From Zanthoxylum bungeanum (Eukaryota > Streptophyta > Magnoliopsida > Sapindales > Rutaceae): DNA of 64,000 nucleotides. The notes under the pieces were generated by a model that was not told where the DNA came from, did no database searches, and saw only the letters and a list, made by a program, of their open reading frames with translations. The position numbers and the translations under genes were made by a program. The DNA is taken from positions 1 through 64,000 of the forward strand of contig SKCR01026836.1 of the NCBI GenBank assembly GCA_019454045.1, read 5' to 3'. Positions 11,111-21,749 of the stretch are shown here, piece after piece (position 1 is the stretch's first letter; every line of letters starts with the position of its first letter).

Positions 11111-13140
11111 AGGAATCAAGATAGTCAACTATTGATGAGTTGTATTTCACCTATATTTGGGATGTGAATATTGTGTCTATAATATTGTTTATGTATTTTA
11201 GGTATAAGTTTTTCCTTTTAATATGTAGAATCGACTTTCATTCTTCATTGTCAAACCTGTTGTCTAAATAGCTGTTATTCCTTAATGAAATGAATCAAGG
11301 CATTATTATATGGTATCAGAGAGCCTTCATCAAGCTCTCACGAGTTTGATCCTCTCTATTCAACAAAAATAATTCATCAACTCATCTCATAATAATTCTT
11401 CTCTCATCTCCATCAATACTATCTTCCAAATCTCCATTAAACTCACCTCCTTTAACTATATGTCATGGCGTTTTCATTTTCATGTTATTCTCATAGGTTA
11501 CGATCTCATGGGAAATACAGTAAATCCAGAATAATTACTTTGGGTTCCAATACCAATTGATTCTCAGTACTATTACCGACTCCATTTCACCCAATCTCAT
11601 TCCCTTTATTGCATCTACTCACACATCACGTGAAAATGGAATATTCTGGCCAAACACTTATGCCAAACCATCACGAGGCCGCTTTACTCAATTGAAAGAG
11701 GATCTTCATCTTCTTACAGAAGGCACACAATCCATCACTGACTATATGCAACATGCCAAAATTCTCGCTAAAAATCTTAGGTGGACTTGATGAAGAGTAC
11801 AAAGACCTCTTTTTCGGCTATGCATGTCCGTGAAAGTCCTATTACATTCGGAGAACTGCATGAGAAACTGATCAACTTTGAAGCGCATTTCAAATACGAA
11901 GCATACAAAAATTCCAACCTTCCAATCATGTCTGCTTCCGCCTACCCTACATATAAATATTTCCATAATTCTCATCCAAAACAAACACCAAAACGTCCAT
12001 ACTATTCATCAAATAACAAAACAAGCCATTCTGTCTTTCCAACCACACCCTTAAATTAAACACACACCATCCTTCAAGTTCGCACCCTCTTCCATACCTT
12101 GGCAAGTGTCAACTGTGTCACCAATAAGGTCATTCTGCAAAGAGATACCCCACCTTCAAACACATACCTTGGACCTATAACCCTCAACCCCACACCTATA
12201 ACAAACCCTCATGCAATCCCTTGGCACCTGCATCCTCTGAAATTGAATGGCTTCTGGACTATGACACCTCTCATCATGTCACATCAGACCTTCAAAACCT
12301 ATCTCTTCACTCTGAGAATCCCATACCTGAGAACATCCATATCGGTGACGGCATTGACTTGCCCGTCACTCACACTGGTTTAAACCACACTAGCTTCTTC
12401 ATCATCTTCACTATTTTTTTTTTAAAAAAAATTTTTATTTTGCGCCCTCAATGAAAAAGAACCTTATTTCTGTTTCTCAAATCTTCTCTAATAATGAGGT
12501 GTCTGTTGAATTCTTACCATCTTCTTTTTATGTGAAGGATCGTCGCACGAGGGCCACTGTAATGCAAGGAGCAACTAAAAATGGCGTTTATGAGTGGTCG
12601 CACACATCATCTCTACAAAGCCTCTTATTGCCTTCTCTTCGATCAAAGTTTCTGGTGATCAATGACATCATCATCTAGTTCATCCATCCTTTAAAATCTT
12701 ACAACATTTAATTTCTCATCAAAATTTACCTGTGTCATCTTTGGATGTTCCCCGTTTTAATTATAATTCTTGTCATTGCTATAAAACCCATAAAATTACC
12801 ATTTTCTATTTCATCTCTCGCCAGCACTCACTTTCTTGATTTAATATATTCAGATGTGTGGACCTCTCCGGTTGCTTCATACGATTGTTACAAATATTAT
12901 ATAATTTTTGTGGACCATTTCACTCGATACATTTGGCTTTATCACCTTATGCACAATCTGATGTTCATGATATTCTTAGTCGATTAAGGCCTTAGTGGAA
13001 AAATATTTTCAACACCATATATTCTAGACTCTGCACAGATAATGAAGGAAAATACATCTCTTTAAAATCCTTTCTTATCAATAATGGCATATCTCACCTC
13101 ACTACTCCACCACACACCCCTGAACATAATGAATTTTCGT
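11111..13140 (+). pseudogene. E: decayed Ty1/copia element (gag, protease, integrase pieces)
   Basis: A primer-binding-like TGGTATCAGAGAGCC is at 11311-11325, so the DNA before it is the LTR end; its start is unclear. Gag follows (SIKLTSFNYMSW near 11445; ANTYAKPSRGRFTQLKEDL at 11660), then a zinc knuckle broken by a stop (CQLCHQ-stop-GHSAK near 12105). The protease region reads EWLLDYDTSHHVTSDLQNL, so the catalytic DSG is now DYD. A pre-integrase piece is at 12451-12678 (KKNLISVSQIF). Integrase is at 12745-13140 (IYSDVWTSPV, YIIFVDHFTRYIWLY, TTPPHTPEHNE). It stops abruptly after the PEHN motif and has no RT. Many shifts and stops; non-functional. Confidence 0.8.
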
Positions 13141-13381
13141 AACGTCGCCACCGTCATATAGTTGAGACTGGGCTCATGTTACTAAATCATGAGTAACAGT
13201 GGTGAGCAAAGTAATTTGTGAGACTTCAGAGATATTCCTTTGGTGATGTTGAGAAAAATATTTTACATCGGTTGAGATAAAAGAATAAATTTAAAATATA
13301 AGAATTGGATAATCCTCTTCGTATATGAGTATGCTCACACAATCTACCCATATGACATAAATCAAGCAAAAGAACGGTTGC
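12843..13381 (+). repeat. E integrase segment, copy 1 of a direct repeat
   Basis: This segment recurs at about 16512-17045 with some substitutions and small indels. Copy 1 ends in GTTGC, where copia D is inserted. Copy 2 reads straight through that point (ACGGTTGCATCATGG). Confidence 0.85.
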
Positions 13382-13681
13382 TGTAATGAATCCAGCATGC
13401 AGAAAACTAACAACTCCAGCCAACCAACTTTTGTTAACAACTCCAGCCAACCAACTTCATGAAAACAACTCCATGACTGGTGGATTGAATAGTAGCAAAC
13501 TTTGGCTATAAATTTAGGCCTCCCAGAAAGCTTAATATAATCCCAAAGTGTGTGAGAATATAGAGAGAGTTTGTGAGGTTTTTTGAGTTTCTAGTTGTAA
13601 ACTAGTATTTATTCTTGAAAGTAATAAATACAATTCGGTTTTTCCTCAAATCTTCTCTAAAGTGATCGATGAATCACAGCA
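13382..13681 (+). repeat. D left LTR (300 bp)
   Basis: Starts TGTAATGAATCC and ends CACAGCA, directly followed by AGTGGTATCATGAGC, a tRNA-Met-type primer-binding site. A TATAAA is at 13507-13512. Near the start, the string CAACTCCAGCCAACCAACTT occurs twice within 60 bp. Confidence 0.85.
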
Positions 13682-13899
13682 AGTGGTATCATGAGCTTCG
13701 GTTGTTCTTTGGGATCGTAAAACCGGATAACAAAGCTTCCGATCGGAAAACCGATTCCGACGAAAGTTGTCAAAAATCCAATTTGAGGGCACCATCAGCT
13801 AGTTCACGTCGAGACGAGCTCGGTGGTATTTTTCGGCGACCGAACCGACGTCCCAGACCGCCGCACGTGCTTCACAGAGCACTACCCACGCGCCCTCAC

Positions 13900-14075
13900 G
13901 CGCAGCACGCGCTTCACGCGCTCCAGAGGTTGAAGACGGCACACGTGGCCGCCACGTCAGCGCCCAGTCAGCGCCACGTCAGCAGACACGTCAACCGCCA
14001 CGTCAGCCGCCACGTCAGTAAAACTGGTCCCCAACTGCCACGTCAGCACTGCCACATCAGCAACCTGGTAAATTT
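13900..14075. promoter_or_regulatory. Cluster of CCACGTCAG (ACGT-core) motifs in the D leader
   Basis: Five exact CCACGTCAG copies plus near copies lie within about 150 bases, between the primer-binding site and gag. Similar TGACGTGG clusters sit at the same place in A (about 50045-50220, and its duplicate 54975-55150) and C (about 61620-61770). ACGT-core motifs are known bZIP sites in plants. That they act as enhancers here is inference. Confidence 0.5.
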
Positions 14076-14275
14076 CATTTAGCCCCCTGAAGTTTTGAAA
14101 TTTACAGTTTTGCCCCAGAACTTTTAGGAATTTACAAATCAGCCACTGTGTCGGATTTAGACCAACGAAGTGTCTATTCCACCATTTTCGACCTTTCCGG
14201 ACACAACGGTGACCTCAGATTTGTGAAATTCAGACCCGATTTTAGTGTATTCTCATTTTAAACTTTAAAACTTAA

Positions 14276-15046
14276 ATGGAGATGGAGGATTCTCATTCTG
14301 GTGCAATGATTAAACTGGCTGCCACTAATTACTCCCTCTGGAGACCTAGGATGATAGATTTTTTGCATTGTAAAGATCTGTTTGATGTCATCGAGTTGAA
14401 GGGAGTGAAACCAGAGTATGTTAAGGAGTATGACTGGAATAAACTCAACAACAGAAATTTGGGTCAGATTAGGCAGTTGATCGGCCATAATGTCTTCCAC
14501 CATGTAGCACAGGACACAGATGCTTATGAAATATGGAGGAAATTGGAAGACATGTTCCAGGCCAAAACAGCTCGGAATAAGGCCTTAATCATGAGGCGTT
14601 TGGTGAACCTGAAGCTGTGGAGTGGAACTTTCGTTGCAGAACACACCAGCGAGTTTCAAAGCCTGGTAAACCAATTGTCTGCAGTAGACATGCAACTGGC
14701 AGGCGAAGTTCAAGCCCTTTTGCTACTCAGTTCTCTTCCTGATAGCTGGGAGACTCTGGTGGTTACTCTTAGCAACTCAGCTCCAGGAGGCAAACTTATC
14801 ATGCCTATGGTAAATGATGCCCTGTCAAATGAAGAAGCCAGAAGAAAAGACGTGGGCTCAGATCAAACAAAAGTCCTTGTCTCGGAGCAACGAGGAAGAC
14901 AACATGAGAAACATCAAGGTGGGAGGAGAGGCAGAAGCAAAAGCAGGGGCAGATACAAGGACGAGAAAAAGACATACAAGTGCTTCCACTGTGGCATAGA
15001 AGGCCACTTGAAGAAAAATTACCGGAAACTGCAACGGGAGCAGTGA
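14276..15046 (+). CDS. D gag polyprotein (256 aa)
   Basis: Copia-type gag. The N-terminus MEMEDSHSGAMIKLAATNYS matches the usual start, with the xxLxxxNYxxW motif (residues 12-22). The central part contains VWRKLEDMF-like and LVNLKL/EFQSLVNQL motifs of the UBN2-type gag domain, then LLSSLPDSWE (about residue 155). Near the C-terminus (about residue 233) is one zinc knuckle, CFHCGIEGHLKKNY, whose last cysteine is replaced by tyrosine. The frame is open from ATG to TGA. It would form the retrotransposon particle and bind RNA. The knuckle defect and the loss of RT make it a passenger, although it could still be translated. The counterpart in C is disrupted by a frameshift near its start. Confidence 0.85.
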   Translation: MEMEDSHSGAMIKLAATNYSLWRPRMIDFLHCKDLFDVIELKGVKPEYVKEYDWNKLNNRNLGQIRQLIGHNVFHHVAQDTDAYEIWRKLEDMFQAKTARNKALIMRRLVNLKLWSGTFVAEHTSEFQSLVNQLSAVDMQLAGEVQALLLLSSLPDSWETLVVTLSNSAPGGKLIMPMVNDALSNEEARRKDVGSDQTKVLVSEQRGRQHEKHQGGRRGRSKSRGRYKDEKKTYKCFHCGIEGHLKKNYRKLQREQ

Positions 15047-16387
15047 CAAGGCAATAACCAGCCGAAGAAGAATGACGCGGAGACACTAGTAGTTACCACG
15101 GTAGATGTAGCTATATGCTCCGGCCAGGAAGAAGCATGCCTTCACACCGCAACTCAGGATGTCGAGTGGGTGGTAGATACTGCAGCATCCTACCACGTCA
15201 CTCCTCACAGAGATTTCTTCACAACATACAAAGCAGAAGACTTTGGAGCAGTGAAGATGGGGAATACCAGTTCTTCTCAGATAGAAGGAATTGTTGAAAT
15301 ACAGTTGCGGACAAATGCAGGGTATACAATAACCCTGAAGGAGGTCAGACATGTTCCAGAACTTCGGCTCAACTTACTCTCGGAGGTAGCCCTTGAAAAA
15401 CAGGGTTATGCTAGCCACTTCAGCAACGGCACTTTGAGGATGATAAAAAGGTGCCATGGTAATTGCCCGAGGACATATATGTGGAACCTTATACAAGACT
15501 CATGTGAAGATATGTGCAGAAAGCCTCAATGTAGCTGAACGGAGGCTTCTCAGAATCTGTGGCACAAGAGACTCGGTCACATGAGTGAAAGGGGATTGTC
15601 TACCTTGACAAAGAAGGATCTAATCAATATCTCCAAAAATGCTGCTCTGGATCCTTGCAATCACTGTCTCTGGTAAGCAACATCGAGTCTCTTTCAATTT
15701 CTCTTCTACAAAGAAATCAGAGTTACTCAGTCTGGTGTACTCTGATGTATGTGGTCCCTTGGAGGTAAACTCACTAGGCGGTAATAAATATTTTCTGACT
15801 TTTATTGACGATGCTTCTCGGAAAGTGTGGGTATATTTTCTGAAATCAAAGGATCAGGTCCTGGACTATTTCAAACTGTTTTATGCCATGGTCGAGCTTG
15901 AAACATGGAAGAAACTGAAGTGCCTTCGTACAGACAATGGAGGCGAATACACTTCAGGGAAGTTCGATGTCTACTGCGGAAGCCACGACATTCGACACGA
16001 GAGGACTGTTCCACGCACCCCACAACACAATGGTGTCGCTGAAAGGATGAACCGCACCATTATGGAGAAAGTCAGAAGCATGATCAGTATGGCTAAATGT
16101 TGTGGCTAAAGCGGTTTCTCCAAGAGTTAGGGATCAAGCAGACAGAATACAAGATACATTGTGACAGTCAGAGTGCTCTGGACTTGAGCAAGAACTCAAT
16201 GTATCATTCCCGGATGAAACACATTGATATTCGCTATCACTGGATACGCGAGGTAATGGATCAAAAACTGCTGAGACTAGTGAAGATCCATACAGATGAG
16301 AATCCAGCGGACATGCTAACGAAAGTAGTTACCCGAGACAAGCTAGAGTTGTGCAGCAGAGACATAGCCGGGATAGCTGTCAGATGA
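15047..16387 (+). pseudogene. D protease, partial integrase, and fused RNase H end
   Basis: After the gag stop, a protease (VVDTAASYHVTPHRDFF at 15170) runs to 15538. A pre-integrase piece with HKRLGHMSERG follows in another frame. Integrase 15639-16100 shows YSDVCGPLEV, LTFIDDASRK, LRTDNGGEYT and TPQHNGVAERMNRT, so the D, D and E of the catalytic triad are visible. At about 16099 the frame jumps from MISMAK straight into WLKRFLQELG, the RNase H C-terminal segment (DSQSALDLSKN, KHIDIRYHWIREV, NPADMLTKV). A deletion of roughly 1.9 kb relative to C removed the end of integrase, all of RT and most of RNase H. Confidence 0.85.
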
Positions 16388-16410
16388 CGATAGTTTTCAG
16401 ATGCAGTGGA

Positions 16411-16427
16411 GCTGGAGGGGAGAGAAT
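16411..16427 (+). other. D polypurine tract
   Basis: GCTGGAGGGGAGAGAAT immediately precedes the right LTR start, as expected for plus-strand priming. Confidence 0.75.
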
Positions 16428-16512
16428 TGTAATGAATCAAGCATGCAGAAAACTAACACACTCCATCCAACCAACTTTTGTTAACAACTCCAGCCAACCA
16501 ACTCCATGAAAA
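16428..16512 (+). repeat. D right LTR, first 85 bp only
   Basis: Begins TGTAATGAATCAAGC as in the left LTR, then is cut after CCATGAAAA and joined to E integrase DNA (ATATATTCAG). The join shares only two A bases. Confidence 0.8.
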
Positions 16513-17045
16513 ATATATTCAGATGTGTGGAGCTCTCCGGTTGCTTCATACGATGGTTACAAATATTATATAATTTTTGTGGACCATTTCACTCGATACA
16601 TTGGCTTTATCACCTTATGCACAATCTGATGTTCATGATATTCTTAGTCGATTTAAGGCCTTAGTGGAAAAATATTTTCAACACCATATTCTTAGACTCT
16701 GCACAGATAATGAAGGAAAATACATCTCTTTAAAATCCTTTCTTATCAATAATGGAATATCTCACCTCACTACTCCACCACACACCCCTGAACATAATGA
16801 ATTTTGGAACGTCGCCACCGTTATATAGTTGAGACTGGGCTCATGTACTAAATCGTGAGTAAGAGTGGTGAGCAAAGTAATTTGAAAGACTTCAGAGATA
16901 TTCCTTTCAAGTATGGGTGATGTTGAGAAAAATATTTTACATCGGTTGAGATAAAAGAATAAATTTAAAATATAAGAATGAGATAATTCTCTATGCTCAC
17001 ACAATCTACCCATATGACATAAATCAAGCAAAAAAACGGTTGCAT
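16512..17045 (+). pseudogene. E integrase segment, copy 2 (without D)
   Basis: Second copy of 12843-13381. An open stretch, 16577-16828, covers SDVHDILSRFKALVEKYF, CTDNEGKYISLKSFL and TTPPHTPEHNEFW, so it is in better frame than copy 1. After the PEHN motif both copies turn into the same non-coding sequence (TTTTACATCGGTTGAGAT). This copy is the pre-insertion version of the D site. Confidence 0.8.
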
Positions 17046-17656
17046 CATGGGAATCTTTGGGATTTAGAGTGTTGGGATATTTGGCATGCACGTGTGGAAA
17101 AGTGATGAGGAAAATATTTTACATCGGCTGAGAATCAACATAATGCAAGAATAAATCATCCACAAAGTAAACAAATCACTTTTGTTAGAAATAATTAATC
17201 ATGAAATCCATATGTTAATAAGGATGGTATAAGATTAGATTCCATTAGATTTGAGCTTATTATTAGGGAAAAATCTACTTTGTATTGCTTGTACCATATC
17301 GCCCATACAACATATGCTAAAATAAAAAATAAAAATAAAAATAAAAATAAAAAACTAAACAAATGGTAGTTCTACTATAAGTTTTTAATAAATTTTTAAT
17401 ATCATGTTTCATATCGTAATATAAAAACAAACTAATAGAATCAAACTTCACTTTGTCAATAAGTATTACATCACTTGATCAAGACACCGCTACTCCATAT
17501 ATTAGGTCATAGGTTTTATTTCTCAAGACCTACGAGCCTTGTTCTCGTTCCATTTGAGGCGTAGTTAATGGGGATCTATCAAGAATTAAACATCTAGCTA
17601 TTTTTAAATCCAACAGATTATTTTATAACCAATATTAAAAAAAAATTCCCAAAGCC
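17046..17656. other. Spacer without recognised gene
   Basis: Continues from the E copy; repeats the string AATATTTTACATCGGCTGAG near 17110. Then AT-rich, with an (AAATAA)n tract near 17320-17355. Nothing else recognised. Confidence 0.5.
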
Positions 17657-20096
17657 CTAAATCTTGCTGGAAATAAATCCTTGAATATTCATTCTCGTGA
17701 GCTCTTCTTCAAAGCTCTCCATAGCCAACTGATCAGGCAAGCATATTGGTACAACAACTCCAGTCTCTCCTCCATTTTTATAATTTTGGTACTTTACAAA
17801 GACGCTAATCAATCCCACAGGACCTGCAGCCCCACCATATATTGGTGGCCCCCCTCCCCATCAAATCAACCTCACTAAAACCCACATGCCTTATATCAGA
17901 CACCATATATTGGGTGTACTTTAGTCGGGTACTTGATTCTTCTCTCAGTAATCACCATCTGATCCGCCACCGACCTTATATATTCTTCATTCATTTTGCC
18001 CTTCGCCATTTTCACCAAACTCAACAGCAAAACCCTAATGAATTTCACTCAAAAGCTTAGCTTTTGGACACACGGCTGGGAATGCAAATGCATTCCCATA
18101 ATACCCAGATGGTATATTCAAGTTATCATAATGTTTCCCTCTTACGCTGACTGCACAAGAAAGTGTAGCAATCTCTTCAGGGTCTAGCTTAAGTGCAAGT
18201 GTACGACATTTCCATGTACATGCAGCTAGTAGATCAAACGTTGAACTGTTTTTTAGGTGACGTGGCAGCTGGTTTTCCAGTGCTTTGATCTCTGTGGGTC
18301 CGAAGAAGAAACATTTGTAGGCCATGTTGTCACTTGGGTTCGAGGTTAGGTAATTAAGTACGTGATTCATTTCGGAGTAGCAGTACTCATGGTGGATACA
18401 GGTTACACATGGCGGATTTCTAGCGTTCAGGATTTGTCGTTGCCAAAATTGGAAATATGGATGGTGATTGTTTGCCATGTGCCATCTCCTGTATGGTTGT
18501 TAGGAACTGTACCAGACCAGGTACGTCACATATTGTGTGATTGAAACCGTAGTGCAAATGTGAATCCTCCGCATAGCAAACGTGTCACCTATGTATCGTA
18601 ACATCAAATAAAATCATACTATTATTATTCAAAGGATTTAGTTTTTTTTTTTTTTTTTTTACTTTAGTTATTAAATTGTTTTAAATGTGTTTTTTTTTTT
18701 TAAAAAAAAAAAAATCTAACAATAAAAAGTTTCTAAATTTGTCAAAAAAAAAAAAAATAAAATTAATATAATATATATATATTTTTTAGAGATATATTAG
18801 AAACTATATTATTTTCAGATTCTTTTTATAAATAAAAAAAGTTACATTTAAATATATTTAGATTTTAGATGAAAAAACAAACGTTACATCATTATTATCA
18901 TAATAACATTACAAAACAAAATATATAACAAATTTAAAAGTTATTGAAGATCAATTGAATGAATTTTTATGTACATTATGGTGGTGGTAGGGGTAGTAAT
19001 TCCTTGACATGAATCCAAAATCAATTATGGGTTTTAGTTATGAGGAATTTGGATCCAATATTCTTTTATCACGCGTATATTAATTCTAATAAATTATCAA
19101 AATTCAACAATAGATAAATCTTATTTAATAATTAATTACAATTGATTAAAAAAACTAAACACAAAACTTAATTTAGCACTAAATTTAAATCCAAAATTGA
19201 TAGAATTATTATATGGATTGAGTTTAGATTAGGTATTTAGTGTTTTTTTTAACATAAAGGTTCTATGTGAATGACAAATATCTCTATCACATAACTCAAT
19301 ACCAAAATTATCTTCAACATATATATATATTTTGTGTATATATATCCATCATTAAAATTTTCTTTTGTATATTTTTATATTTTTATCAAATTTAATGTCT
19401 AAATCACAAAATAAAATTGAGAAAGCAGAAAGGATGATACGTGAACAAAAGAAGAATTTATTTTTTGTCTTATTTTTGTATCTTTGAAAATTATAATTTT
19501 TTCCTAAAAAGGTGAAATCATTAAAATAAAAAATTTTAAATAACACCAAAAGTCCAAAAATAAAAAAAGTGTTCTCCCATATCATCCCTCCATAAAATTA
19601 CATAGTAAGTAAAAGTGAAGAGACTCACTTGAAACAATAATAAAGGGCATCCAATAATGCCTTCAGAGCCAGGAACCTGATACAGAAGTTGGTCGAAATA
19701 TGGAGATGGTGGCTGTATATCATCTCCAAGCTGCTCAAGTGTGAAATTAGCATCAGCCTCAATGAACAAGACTCCTTCACCATTGCAATCCACCAGAAGC
19801 TTGCGATTGTGTCCTTCTATTAGCCTCCCAGCTAATGGGTAGTAAAACACAAGTGCTTTACTTATTGCTTCTCTAATAACCTTAACTGGGTCTTTTCCTT
19901 TCATTGAATTATAATTTGGTGAAGAAGGATCATCTTTCTTGTAAAAAAATATTAGAGGAGCCTGAAACCTTAAGCTTTCTTGATCATCTATATCTGATAG
20001 ATGCTTCACTTCTCGTGGGGTTGGAGTTGCTGGAACAATTAGTTCAGGGGCCTGCTGGGTGACTGAGAAGACTTGCTGAGAAAATTTGGATGCCAT
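17657..20096 (-). pseudogene. BAHD alcohol acyltransferase pseudogene (benzyl alcohol O-benzoyltransferase-like), two exons
   Basis: BAHD enzymes transfer acyl groups from CoA thioesters to alcohols in the cytosol. Exon 1 (20096-19629) reads well: [61 protein letters not shown] donor GTGAGT and an acceptor ATAG|GTGACACG bound a 1040-bp intron (19628-18589), the usual single BAHD intron position. Exon 2 starts VTRLLCGGFTFALRF but is damaged. The HxxxD catalytic motif (near 18530) is broken by a 2-base loss after HNM. An extra base precedes WQRQILNARNPP (near 18450). A long part then reads FFFGPTEIKALENQLP to GYYGNAFAFPAV, with a stop at 18035. The DFGWG region is shifted. The end reads VVPICLPDQLAMESFEEEL and stops at 17657. 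Not functional. Confidence 0.9.
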
Positions 20097-20109
20097 TTTA
20101 GTGTCTGAT

Positions 20110-20290
20110 GATGAGTTTTTTGAAGTTGCTTATTGGTTGTCTCAAAAGGTGTACATATTTATAGTAACAATGTGTCAAGAAGAAAAGAGAGATTGCAATT
20201 GAATTGGCATTTAATAAAAATGCACTACATGTGAAAAATGTAGATAGATTCAGTGTTGAATTTTTTTAAGTGTGATTGATATACAAATTT
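20110..20290. repeat. BAHD upstream segment, duplicated at about 20885-21020
   Basis: GTTGCTTATTGG, then TTGAATTGGCATTTAAT and ACATGTGAAAAATG, occur in the same order at 20898-21001. This suggests that the promoter of a lost neighbouring copy lies further upstream. Confidence 0.6.
20156..20163 (-). promoter_or_regulatory. TATA box of the BAHD pseudogene
   Basis: TATAAATA on the minus strand, 60 bases upstream of the ATG at 20096. It is a normal plant distance for a short leader. Confidence 0.6.
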
Positions 20291-20714
20291 ACATGTATTT
20301 TAATATTAATTGTCCACAATTATATATGCATGTTTGGTAGAAGGTTAAAAAATGGGAAAAAAAAAGCGTTAGATTCAAATTTGTAAAAAGGGATTTTTTT
20401 TTTATATTTATATGTTTTTGGTGTATGCATGTCACATATCACTAAATGATAATGAAAATGAGATACAAAGAGAGGAAAAGAGAAAGACGATTCTATCTTT
20501 TTTTTTTTTTTGAGTATTTTGCCCGTTTGGTGGAGAGTTAATGAAATATTAATGTTTTATTAAATGAGTACTTTATCGTTAATGTTAATTCTTATAAAAT
20601 CATAATCTCATAACATGATACTAATTTATACGCTAATGTTTGTTTATAATTTATAATTTAATTTATAGTTATTATAAGAGGAACACATATCAAAGCGTAA
20701 TTCCAAATTATCAA

Positions 20715-21270
20715 GTATTAATTGTTTCCACATTCTAACGTACGAAAATCTTTCGTGGCAAAAGAGCTACCACATGATAGTTAGTGGATAGAAATGTTGA
20801 TTCAAACAACATTTTCATTGATTTCTAATGCATTTTCATTGATTTTCACATGCGCGAAAATGAATAAAGCACATAACATATCGGTTGGAGTTGGAGTTGC
20901 TTATCGGTCAATGAGTCAAGGGAAAAAAAAAAAGAAAAAAGAAGAGAAAATGATTGAATTGGCATTTAATTTAATAGAAAATCTTTACATGTGAAAAATG
21001 AATATAGATCTATATGTTGATTTATTATACGGAAGACCACACGTCAAATTTATTATTAAAAAAATTATTTATTATTTATTATTTCATTTTTCTTTCACTT
21101 CACATTATAAGAGTATACTCAAACATTAATTATTTCCCCATTCCAACGTACCAAAATATTTCGTGGAAAAAGAGCTTCCACATGATAGTTACTTGATAGA
21201 AATATTGATTCAAACAACATTTTCATTGATTTTTCACATGCGATAAAATGAATAAAGCATATGATATATA
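20715..21270. repeat. Direct repeat pair (about 20715-20885 and 21129-21270)
   Basis: Both copies share TTTCGTGG, AAAAGAGCT, CCACATGATAGTTA and TTGATTCAAACAACATTTTC, with substitutions and one short insertion. Period is about 410 bp. No gene. Confidence 0.7.
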
Positions 21271-21535
21271 TGAATTAATATCCTTTTTGTAAGGACAGTC
21301 ACATAATCACGTTTTTCATATAGCCCTTGAGCTGTTGAGCTACTCATGGCCGCCCCTAGAGTATTCTTTTATCAATGCTGAGTCATCCAAGACTTCATCA
21401 ACATTTCTAATCCACTCCTTAACATTTGCTGACTAAGCTTGGATGCGTGGGGTTAATATGAAACTCAAACACCTTTGCTTTGCCTAACTCCCTCAAGCTC
21501 AAGCTCAGCTGTCTTTCCACTTTCCAGACTCTTTA
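21271..21535. other. Spacer, nothing recognised
   Basis: No coding potential or structure that I can support. Confidence 0.4.
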
Positions 21536-21749
21536 CACTACAAGAAAAATATATTTTAGTAATCAACTATTTCATGATTAAAAATAATTTAGTCAGGTTA
21601 TAAATTTTTTTTTTTTATGACTAAATTTTGTATTTAGTCAATCAATTTAAAACTCTCTACTACAATATATTTTCCTACTATCATCTATGTTTTGCGACAA
21701 TCTATTTAGTCGAGGAATAGACAATTTAGTGACTAAACTTTAAATAGTT
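21536..21749 (+). mobile_element. CACTA-like transposon end
   Basis: CACTACAAGAAAAAT at 21536 matches the conserved terminus of plant CACTA (En/Spm) elements. It is followed by repeated TTTAGTCA / AGTGACTAAA motifs, typical of the subterminal region. Similar TAGTCAC and CACTAAAT motifs continue at about 22900-23370. I do not see a matching right end, so the extent is unknown. It could be the left end of the element whose transposase lies at 26109. Confidence 0.6.

Larger units (their letters stand above)
13382..16512 (+). mobile_element. D: Ty1/copia (Tork-like) deletion derivative
   Basis: The left LTR is complete and the right LTR truncated. The order is gag, protease, partial integrase, then directly the C-terminal RNase H piece. 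All of the reverse transcriptase is missing, so D depends on enzymes from relatives. It is closely related to element C on the other strand (gag identical over long runs). The putative target duplication GTTGC is seen on the left (13377-13381), but the right partner is lost. Confidence 0.85.
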
